Origin: Seriola aureovittata
Lineage: Eukaryota > Chordata > Actinopteri > Carangiformes > Carangidae
Reading direction: 5' to 3'
DNA: 64,000 nucleotides
NCBI RefSeq assembly: GCF_021018895.1
Contig: NC_079375.1
Coordinates: 11,812,732-11,876,731 of the forward strand
Positions 26,417 through 37,400 of the stretch are shown here, piece after piece (position 1 is the stretch's first letter; each line of letters begins with the position of its first letter). A program made the translations under genes and the position numbers. The notes below the pieces were generated by a model, which had not been told where the DNA came from, ran no database searches, and saw nothing but the letters and a program-made list of their open reading frames with translations.

Positions 26417-26514
26417 TCTATAATTTTACTGTACTCATACTTTTTTTTGCAACTTTCATGATTCTGATGTAGACAAAATACCCATAATGCATGTTCTTAT
26501 ATATAATCTTTTTC

Positions 26515-26520
26515 TTTATT
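26515..26520 (-). terminator. tmie: Candidate tmie (long form) polyadenylation signal
   Basis: Minus-strand AATAAA about 170 nt past the stop codon of the lysine-rich last exon. Confidence 0.6.
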
Positions 26521-26686
26521 TTAAATATAATATCATACAAATATCATTTTAGAAAGAAATTGCCCAAAATGTTTGCAGTGAAAAGTATGAAATAATTTTT
26601 TTCTTCCAGTGTTTGTCAGTGGAAGGCAGAGTTCACTTCTGAGCTTTCTTGGCTCCCCCTTTAGCGCCTCCTTTTCCCCCTTTCTC

Positions 26687-26940
26687 TCATTTCTCGCCTT
26701 TTTCCCCTTTGTCTCCCTTCTCTCCAGATTTCTTTCCTTTTCCTTCACCTTCTTCTTTCTTGGCTGCTCCCTTTTCACCTTTTTCACCCTTCTTTTTTGT
26801 TGGAGCATCATTTTCATCTCCTTTCCCTTCTTTGGCACCCTTGCCCTCTTTCTTGACCTCCTTGGTCTTCTTCCCTCCTTTGTCACCATCCACTTTCCCA
26901 GACACTGTTGTCACCTCCTCCTTTTCTTCTGCTTTTGCAG
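26687..26940 (-). CDS. tmie: tmie last exon (lysine-rich long tail)
   Basis: Acceptor tttcttgcag, then a split Ser and 83 codons, [15 protein letters not shown] onward, with repeated KGEKG-type units and ending KGEKGEK-stop. Mammalian TMIE also ends in a Lys-rich stretch with GEK. A minus-strand AATAAA at 26520-26515 gives a 3' UTR of about 170 nt. The tail is thought to contact phosphoinositides in mammals. Confidence 0.88.
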
Positions 26941-28416
26941 CTGCAAGAAAAAAAACATGAAAAAAATGAGGGGTTAAAGGCCTCATGGCGGCATCAGGTA
27001 TCATCAGGGTCCTGCCTCTAACAGTAATTGGAAGGGAGAATTAAACCCAACAGAAAGCCAGGCTAAGTAGGTTGCATGTAATGAAGGCACATATGTTTCT
27101 ATCTGTTCTAATAAGCATGGTCTATTTATTCTTTTAATGGGATTGTTAGAAGTGCTTTCTGGGTGAGAAAAGCAGAACAAAGGTTTACAGTCAGCTTTGT
27201 GTGTGTGTTGACAGAAGACAGTGTTTTTCTCATTATTCTTCAAGAGGTGACACCCTGAGGATGTACACAGCCAACAAAAGATAGTGAGGATGAATATCTC
27301 CTAATGTTACCAGGTTTAGTTTGGTATATTTAGGTAGCAAGTAAAATAACAGGGGAATTTAGAATGAAAATAATTCCTGTGGACTTAGAGCCGTGGTTTG
27401 GCATTTTGGGAAACACACTTATTTACATTCTGGCCAAGAGTTAGATGAGAAGATTCATAACACTCTTATGTCTGTCCAGTAAACATAAAGCTTCAACCAG
27501 CATAAAGCCTGGAAAAAGCAGGAAACAGCCAGCATGACTCTTTCTAAAATAACACAATCTGCCTACCAGCATCTGTAAATCTCAATAATTAAGAAATTAT
27601 AACTTTTATTTGTTTAATTCGTACAAAAAAAAAAAAGTATAAAAACGACAAGTTGTGGTCATGTGACGCAACCAGCAGAGAATTCACCGTGACGACAGCA
27701 CTTCAGGAAGTTTATGCTGCCGGCCAAGAACGTTTATACATTTCGGTTTTGGATGTTGTTTACTTTGGACAGAGCCAGATATTATTATCAATTTTTTCTG
27801 CTAACTCTCTAGAAAACACATTTTCGGCTAGAAAGCATATTTTCCAAAATATCAAACTATTGCTTTAATTCTCTCTGACTGTCCCCACATCTTCTCTGAA
27901 GCAAATATCTCCAAACCTGCCTGATAATGTGTAAGAGTATACCTGCAAAAATAATAACAGGTTGGCTGCATGTGGAAATCTTGAACCATTAAATGTTCAA
28001 AAGTTTTTAAGCTTGAACTCTGCAGTCTCTTTGTTTTATGTAAAACTCATTTGTTCAAGTTATAGGCTACCTCATTCAAATTGTTTAAATTAAGATTTCT
28101 TTTTTTTTTTTCATGAAAACTAAAGGCAGTCCTTGAAAGGAATTTATTAAAAGGAAACATTAAACCCGTAGCAGTTGTTTTCAGGCATCAGATTTCCCAG
28201 ACAGCTTTGCAAAATGAGAGCTGAACCCCTAAAAATAAAGCTGACAATCCTAACAGTGTCCAAAAAAAAAAGAACTATGCAAGACTTAACAAATTACACC
28301 TGACTGTGTCAACAAGAAACATTGGTGTGATTTTACACTTCAACAACTATTGTTTAAAATCTGTGAAAATTGCTCAAAGGAAAGACACCAGACAGGGTCA
28401 ATGGAACTTCATTGCT

Positions 28417-28448
<32 letters not shown>

Positions 28449-31400
28449 CCTCTCTTTTTCCAGTAGCAAAGCAAACATTTGCCCGGTGCTCTACAAAAGC
28501 TGCAGAGACACTGGATACACAAACAAAGGCCAAGAAGCCAAATGACAAACACAGACCAAATGTCAGAAGTTGCCGGCGGGGGTCGGAGAAAACCTGAAAT
28601 GATTTTGCTCATGTGTTATACTGTGTTGTCTGAATCCAGCGGACTTAAAATAATCAATCAACCATCAGAATGTTTGTGAATAGATTTCTTTGTGTTTTGA
28701 CTGAATTCTGAAACGGTCTTCTGCTCTTATCCTCTGCTCGTACGCTCTTTCCTTTTTCATTTCCTGTGACAAAGTAGACGATGGATCAGTGCGGCAGGTT
28801 AAAGCCGGGGCTGGTGATGGCTAAATGGGGGGAGGGTGTAATTAAATGTCTGATTTCAAAACCCACGCGTGACTCACACATTGTTCCAACTTTGGTCAAA
28901 CTTGGTGGGTTGGTGCCTTTTTTTTTTTCGCCCCAGTGTCCTGCTATTTACACACTGTGCACCATAGTGGAATAATTAAAGGTTAACATTGCCTTCTGCA
29001 AAAGGCCTTGACCCTGGCACCGTCACTAAATGTCAAAAGTTCAGAACAGCTACAACTGGTATAGTTTTTGAGGGCACAGTGCATTTTGGCATTTAAAAAA
29101 CACAAACATGAGAGTTCATTCTGACTGAGGTGATATAACTTATTGTCAGGATCAGGACTGATGTTCCTGCTAGCCAGAAACTGTCTCTCTGATATCACTT
29201 AACATCGCCTGTTTTATTAAAATAAGTTTGTATTTTCATCCTTGAGGAACAAAGCCGGACTTGTAACCGGACCAAATTCCTTTTCGCAAGTCCGTCACTC
29301 ATCAGTCGGCGTGCCGTGAACCTCAAACAACCTTTTCCTCGCTGCCCATTCAGAGCCACGAGGAGACAGATGTGTGAGGGGAGTGTTTGAGTTGTTACAA
29401 GAGCTGCAACAGTTTGGTGACACTGACACCGCTTCCATTTTCAGCCGTACTTGAAATTACACACTCCGCACTGCAGAAGAATCAGGTCTGCTGAGAGTCG
29501 ATGCTGCAAGTATAAGTGACGTTCAAAACCCTGTCTTTTCAGTCCCTGCTTTTTATTGGATTTGTATGAGTGCTTGTGATGGAGAGGGAGAGAAAGGGAT
29601 GACAGACAGAGACAGAGACGAAGACTTTGTTCCTTTTTTTTCTGTCTCACAATTTCAGACAGATATCGGCTGTGAAACCGAAAACTGCTTCCTTTTCTCG
29701 TATTTTATCCCCGATGCTTTTAACGGTTCGGTTAAGTACGTGTAAATGGAGGCGTGGAGAAAAGCTACATGGAGGAATGTCAGACATCTTAACGGTGCAA
29801 AAACTTTGGTCAGTTTAATCATACAGTTTACACAACACAAGTACCTTTATTTCTGATTTGATAAGCATCCGTTACGTCTGAAAAATATATTCATGCACAC
29901 ATCCAGGAGATGAGAAAGGGCATTTCTTGATCCTCATTTCTAACATTTAATTAACTGCTCAGTTATAGTGGGTGCTGTTTTTGCTGATTTGTCTGGAAGA
30001 ACATTTCCTGTGTACTGTTCCTCTGCATAATCAAGCCCTCATTTTCTAAAGAAACTTAAAAAAGTTTTGATTATGAATTTCATTCTGTGTTTACTAGATG
30101 TTTACTGCTTCGCATTCAACGACACTGCATCCCCTCGATTTTCACTGTATGTGGTCATTTGGTTTGTCGGATGATTATTACATGTTGCATCTCGTCGTAC
30201 CCATGACATAATCACTGGAGAAAGGCAGCAATTTGCATATTTTGCTTACATTTCTGTTCCCCTCCTCCTTAGTTAACCCAGCAGCAGACATTACAGTGTA
30301 TTTTGTTGGGAGTTCATGGTTGAGAGCTGCTAATAAATATGTGTTCATCATCACTCTTTATAACGGCTGTAGTCAGTGCAGCCCCCTTAAGCCCCTCTCC
30401 CAGCCACATGGTTGATTAGTTAAATAGTCACGAAAGAGGATTTTCTCCAATGCATATTAGATCAAGTCTCTGTGGTGACTCTGGGGACTGAAGAGATACG
30501 GATGCTCTCGCCACAGCAGCTTCATCATGTGATTTTTCTTTTCATCCTCTAACACAGATCTCATTTGACACAGTTCTCATGCAAGAAAAACTTATTGACA
30601 GCTCGATGCTTTTTCTTCCATAATTAATTTCACAATAACCGATGACTGTACTTATGCACACGGCTGCATAATATATCATCCAGAGGAACGAGACGAGACA
30701 GATGTCAGTCCGTATCTGTCACCGATCTTAAAAAGCCACTGCTAGGCAGCTGAGATGGCTTAGACACACACAAGGCAACACACCAAATTCCAGAGAGAGA
30801 GAGAGAGAGAGAAGTAAGAACAAGAACAGTTAACCACAGACGAGACCAGTGCTGACATCCATGATCATATTTAATTAAGAGCAGTAGGAGATACTGTGAG
30901 TGATTTGCTTTAGTCAAATCTAATCTCAGGAAAGAAAACAGACAGGTGGGGGAAAAGACGGACACAGAGAACAGACAGGCATGCAGCGTGCGTTACCATT
31001 TCAACTGGTCATTTTCTCTTGACATTTTCATGCAAATATACTTGAAGCGAAATATGTGCATTTACATTAAAAACATCTAGGCGTTGAGAAAGAGGGGAGC
31101 CTCACAAATTACAAAAAGTATAAACTACATATAAAGTCCAGCTGCCCTAAAGAAGTCGTGATTTTTAGCCACAGTCAAAGTTGAATTTTCTCCTGCACAG
31201 TTACTGCAGCAGTGCAACTCCACAACCAAGCAAAATTTGGAAAATTAAAATTGTGCTTTCAAAAGTGATGTAGCTGAATGAAAGATGCATTTTTATTTTC
31301 TTGAATTTCATTCCCATGGCGTTAAAGGAAGACCAGATGGACTAACTGCAGCACAGACGGATGCTGGATGCATGAAGGTGACTTTTACAGTGGTTGCCAA

Positions 31401-34400
31401 TGTATTACACTGTGTTTTTTAAAGTCACTCAGCCAAGAAGACTGTCTGAGAGAAGATTAAAAGAAAAGGTGAAAAAAGAAAAAAAAATCATCCCGTCTCA
31501 GGCAAACTGACGGAGCTGGAGGGCTCCTCGCTGACCCTAACTACTGAGAGCTGGCTGCTGTTTGCACTTTGAGGTTGGACCTGCTCAGAGACTGTCTGTA
31601 CTGCAGAGGCATCTGAGGTAGCTGGAAGAAAAGCAGGAAGAAGAGAAGAGAAGAGAAGAGAAGATTAAGTATAACAGAGCCTAACACAGAACAGAAGTAA
31701 AGTAACCAAGTGCAGCAAGTTTTGTGAGGTGAAAAGAAGAGACAGTGAAATTTTCAGTAATTAAAGTTGCCCTAGAAAAGAAGTTATGTAAAAAGACAGC
31801 TGTCCTCTTAGCCTTAATCATAAAGTGGGACTACAACAGTGAAGTCCTGTAAGACCCTGTATTAAAAACTAAAAATTCAGTGTAGTATTAAATATTCTCC
31901 TCTGCCCATAGACAGAGACCCAAATCCAGCAATTACAGACTGGTGTATGGGGGCATAATGAGCAGTTTATTGATGTCACAGGACTTCAGTGTATGACCGG
32001 TCAGTTTTCAAACATTTATCTCCCATTCTCTCCTTTGCAGCCACCAGCATTTGAAGTTGCCCTGTGCAGCCTCAAACAGAGAACTACAAGAAACTGTGGC
32101 ACAAGAAAAAGCAGGCAGGGCGATTCCAGGAAAGCGCCACAGTTGACATCAGAGTTAGAGCTCATGCTTGTTATTATTACCAATTTAATATAGTCATATT
32201 AATACTGGAAAGATATTAAAGTGGTACTTACATCCTGGGATCTCAGTCAGCTCATTCAGAGGTGGCACTGTCTCTAATGTGTTGGCGTATTTTTTGGCGG
32301 CTTGCCGTTGCGCGTGCCGCGCCTCTATTTCCTTTTTGGTTCTCGGGATTCGACATTTGAATATACAACACAGAGTGATAACTGAGGGAGAAAGGGACAA
32401 AAACACACGAGCCACTGAGTTGAATAGAACATGTCACTAATTGTGACATCTAATACACAATTAGTATAGATTAAAGTGTTTTAAAGGGTCATGGTACGGA
32501 TAGTTTTGGCTGTATTTGCCCAATTTTCCCCCAAATTCCTGCATCCACTGCAGTACAGTGGTATAATAGAGGTTAATGAAACTTTTTACAAAATTCAAGC
32601 GTAGCACTTGACAGAAACAATGTTCCCATTATGGCAGACAGCCCACATCAGACATCAGACATCACAGTGGACAGTATCTGTAGGAACGGCTGTCTACAAA
32701 ACAAATCATCCATGAAACCAATGACAGCAAGGTCAGTGTGGCGTGGTAGTGTTGGTCTGTCTGCCTGTTGGTCGACTGGTTCTTTTTTTCAGTCGGTCCA
32801 CCACTTTGATCTAAACCGAAATATCTCAACAACTATTGGATAGAGTGCAATTTTAGACTTTGGTGATTCCCTGATTTTCATCTAGCCCCACCAACAGCTC
32901 CAATTTTTCACACATCCGGTCAAATGTTTCAATATCTACCGGACTGATTGCTACAAAATTTTGTACAGACATTCATGGTTCTAAGATGATGAATCCTGGT
33001 GACTTTGATATTCCCCTGACCTTTCCTTTAGCACCACCATAAGGTTCACATTTATGGTTTTGAGTGAAATGTCTCTAAGCTAATATAAGATGGTGAAAAT
33101 CTGTGTAACATCTGCATGTTAGCGTTTACCACAGAACAGACAAGCACAACATTATCCTGAAATTTGCTGACGCCACCACACTCAGTCGTCTGATCACTGG
33201 AGGTGACGAAGCGGCGTACAGGAGCGAGGTGGCCAGACTGGTGATATGGTGTGACAACAACAATGTCTCTCCCAACACGGATAAGACAATCGAGACAAAA
33301 TTCAAATTCATGGTGCGTCCACATCAGTGATTACCTCAACTGGACATGAAACCCAGATCACGCAGCTGGTCAAGAAAGCACAACAGCGGCTGTACTTATG
33401 AAATGATGAGTATATTCGGCATGTCACCGAAGATTCTCAGCAACTTCTACAGCTGCACCACAGAGAGCATCTTGACCAGCCGCATCCCACTGGGCACCGC
33501 CATGGACTGCAAATGCAAGCGGAGATTGGCAAAGACTGCTGAATAGATCGTCAGGGTGTCCCTTTCACCTCTGCAGGACATCTACCAAAGCAGAGTCCAC
33601 AGAATATACCCTCCAGAATGAGGGACAGCTTTTATCCCCAGGCTATGAGATCAACAGATCTAATCCACTACCCCTGCCCTCACCTTTACCCACCTCACCA
33701 TACAAGAAGCAGATCACATACACACTGCATACTCACAGAAACTCACTCACTGTCTCTATACAGAATTTTGTCACGTAATAATATTCTGTATAATGTATAG
33801 TGAACATAGAGTTCTTCAGATGTTTTATTCATTTTGTTTGTTCTCTCCTGATATTTTATTCATTTTCTCTCATGATTACATTTTTCATTTTTTTACACTG
33901 ACATTCAGTGTGGAAGGTAAAGGAGGAATCTCATAGTACAGGAAAAACGGGGGGGGGGGGGGGGGGGGGGAGCACATGTACGCTTACTTCCTCATTGAGA
34001 AATCTGGATCAGGCCTTGTGCCCCACCCACCACCACCGATTACGTTACGTTGACAGGTGAAAGAGCAGTGCCTATTAAGATGGTTAGCGGAGGAAACATC
34101 GGAGAAACTCAGCTACACATTTCAGCCTCGGTCAGGTGTTGTTGTTGCATCAAACTCAGCGACTAGGAGACGTTATCAGAGTGGTAAGTGTAATTATTTG
34201 TTGGTGTTGTTTGTTAGCTTGTTACTGGCTGTGCTTGACATAGTGTTAGCGGCTGTGCTAATGCAAACTCTAGCTCTCTGTGCTGACAAGGTGTCGGTGA
34301 CAGGTGAAAGAGCAGTGCGTATCATGATGGTTAGAATTAGAGGAAACACTGGAGAGACTCAGCTACATGTTTGAGCCTCAGTCAGACCCAAACTTCAGAT

Positions 34401-37400
34401 GTTGGAGTCTATTGTGCACCAAAATAGACAACTAGCAGACATATCAGTCTGTAGTAAACATCTTCTATTTGTTTATGCTGTTTGTTAGCTTATAAACGGC
34501 AGTGGCATGCACAGTCTTAGTGGTTGTGCTAATGCAAATTCTTGCTCTCTGCACTGACAAGGTTTCAGGTTTATTTTGCCTGCCCACCTGTCCCCGCAAG
34601 TTGACAGGATTGGCTCCTCGCTGTTCACTGCATTTCCAAAGTGGAAACACGCAGTCACGGTGTTGACTGCTTATTTGACTCATGTCTTATATTATAATAA
34701 AAAATAAAAAAAACTCTTATGGACATAAAAACTTGATTTTCATCCAAAGGGGTCTTTCACTGTGAGTATGACAATGAACACTTTGACTTGACTAGAGATG
34801 TGCAGATCTGCAATTTTTCAGTCTTTTGAGCTCCAAAAACAAAGTTGTATGCACCTCTCTTGTATCAAGGTGGAAGCAGAAAACTAAGATGTAAATGTCA
34901 GAACCTGGGCAAATAAAACCAAAACTGTATCAATGGCTACATAGCATAGAGGAAAGTGAGAATATTTTTAATTTGGATGAACTGACCCTTTAAACAAAGA
35001 CTAGACCAAAGAGTAGTAGAAGATTTGTTAGTTAACTACTTTAATATTAGATCCACTTTCCTTATTCTACAGTTACTGCTGTAAGTACTAATCACACTGT
35101 GCTTGATGATCATACTGTGGATAAGTAATTACATGCACAGACATCTTTGCCCTGCACTTATTTCTCATTATAAACAACAAAGTGATTTCAAGCGATATAC
35201 TGACCAACTGCCAAGACAAACACCGCAAAGATGCCAATGACCTGCCATAACCGCAACCCCCAAAAAACAACAGTCTCTGAGGTCACGGGGTCCGGCTTCT
35301 TCGGGGGATCTGTGGGTAAAAGCTGTAGGGGGGGGAGAAAACATTTAAGCATCTGCACAACATGAATAAATCTTCACAAACGGGTCTAACAACAGCGAGC
35401 AAACTTCAAGGAGTAAAACAAGATCTCAAGCTTCACATCATCTAAGAATTATGCTTGGTTTTCTGTTCAATGCTTTGATCTTTAGGCAATGTAGTGTGTC
35501 AGTACAGTAATTGGTGTGAGATTTTTCAGTCACTTCTTTATCTTTCTGACTTCAAGAGAAAATGAATTAATGATGAACCCTTTTTGAAGCCAATATACTG
35601 TACAAATTGCAGTCATATATTAACACAATTCAGATATGAAAGAAGCATTTGAAATCCTCAAAAGGGCACAGATTCCCTAATCACCAGTTATTGCACAAGT
35701 GTCACATAGACAAAGTTTTCAGTGGTAATTCCAGTCTCTTCTCAGCGCAATTTATCCACAAGCATGCATCTAATGTTGACATATTCATTTTATTTGTTAT
35801 TTTTCCTGTGTATTTAGATGAATGAAATTGAACTGAACTGACATACAGTTCCTGGCAAACAGAAGCACCCCAAGACCAAACCACAAAGCTGACTTGGAAA
35901 AGAAAAGCTGTTTCTTTTAAGACATGGGCAAAATGTTAAAAAAAAATGAGGAAGGCCTACGTGCAAACTGCCACGGAAACAGACACCAACATAACCTGTG
36001 GGTTTCTCTGCCTCTGTCTCCACCTGAATCTTCCCTTGCTCGGCACAGACAAGTGCTCCAACCCTGACCGGCATGCAGCCTGAGTAAGCCAGTTTCCAGA
36101 CTTTTCCTGCATGTTCTCTGAACTTTCACAATGGTCTTAGGTGCCTTAATTCTCTGCTGCACAAAGTTCAGTCAATAGTGACCAAAACGAACACTTTCCG
36201 CATTTCAAAACACCCCTCTCTCCAGAGCTGGGGATTGGGGAACAATAAGTACAAACAATGTGTGTGTGTCTTTGCGTTAGATCAATGTGCCTTGGATCAG
36301 CCAGCAGAGCATCTTTTTTCCTGATAAAACCACCGGGAGGATTTCTCCCCCGTCTACTGTGTATCGATCACTTGATTGGATCATACACGGTTGTTTTGGA
36401 AACTCTATACTTTAGTCCATACAGCAACAAGCAATGGATCAGAAAATGGACATTTATTACATTTGTTGCCTTTATTGATATCACCATTATGAGGTCAAAT
36501 AGAAAAATGGTCTAAGAATAAGTTGAGATGGTGATACAGTAAACACAGAGGACTGAGGCTTTACAGGAGAGAAGGAATAAATGAGTAAATCCTCAAAAAC
36601 CCACACAAGTATGTACGCAAATCGGAATTTGTAGGTAAATTTTGAGCAAAGGCTATCATTATGAAGGATAACCATTTGCATATAAAGTTTTCGAGACAGT
36701 AAATCTAAGTATTTTTTACAACCAAGTAAATCAACAAGATGTTACTGTAATATTTAATGTCATTGTCCTTTATCCTTTGTGCCAGCACCAGGGGCAAAAT
36801 AACCTGTTGTTTATTGCGCCTGATATCGTATTACTGAATTGTGACAGTGCAAGCAGTGTTCAGGGCCCCTACAGTGTTTGTCTGCAGTGGAAGACCCAAG
36901 AGGGTGCAAAGAAAAAGAAAATGGTCTGAATGAATTTACACTGTGCTTGTGCAACTCCCACAGACGGATTAGCCTTGATGAGGATATTTAGCACCGCTCT
37001 TAAATAATAACGATTTTTTTTTTTGCTTCAAGAGTGATGATGTAACACTAATTCTTTCCCTCTCGAGGGGCATTTCATGTGGCAGGATTAGTGGCTGTAA
37101 GCCTCAAGTTTCCTTTTGGTGGAACAAACAACAGAAATGCAGAATCATAATGACCTCTAGTTATCCAAGTACCACATTTATTACATATTTTTGTTTGGTG
37201 CATAGTTGAGTTTCTTCGCTTGTTGCATATTCAGTGAAAGTGTTCTGTTCTGTTTTGTTTTTTCTGAGATCCTTTAGGGAATAATCAAGGAAGAATAATA
37301 TAATTTAAATTTAAATGAATTAACTTTTGAAAAAAGTGAGAAATCAGCACTGTTATACAGATTATTCCACACGTAAAGGACCAATTAACAAGTCATACTT

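Larger units (their letters stand above)
26941..31487. other. tmie interval between the two alternative last exons
   Basis: About 4.5 kb with no other supported exon. It holds copies of a teleost interspersed repeat (27395-27870), a CT microsatellite (28421-28455), a GA microsatellite (30792-30813) and the putative 3' UTR of the short tmie form next to 31488. Confidence 0.5.
32382..35204. other. tmie intron 2 with LINE fragment and tandem duplication
   Basis: Holds an interspersed repeat (32735-33130), a reverse-transcriptase fragment (33140-33800), a 22-G run (33949-33970) and a two-copy tandem duplication (34051-34569). No host exon is seen. Confidence 0.6.

Noticed and set aside
26533..26889. 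118-codon minus-strand Lys/Arg-rich frame
   Set aside because: A shifted frame of the same tmie exon. The frame starting after the acceptor at 26940 matches exon 3's phase and ends GEK as expected, so this one is a shadow.
26609..26977. 122-codon and 103-codon plus-strand frames rich in Phe/Leu/Ser/Pro
   Set aside because: They are the complement of the lysine-rich tmie exon; AAG/GAG-rich coding DNA reads as open TTC/CTC on the other strand.
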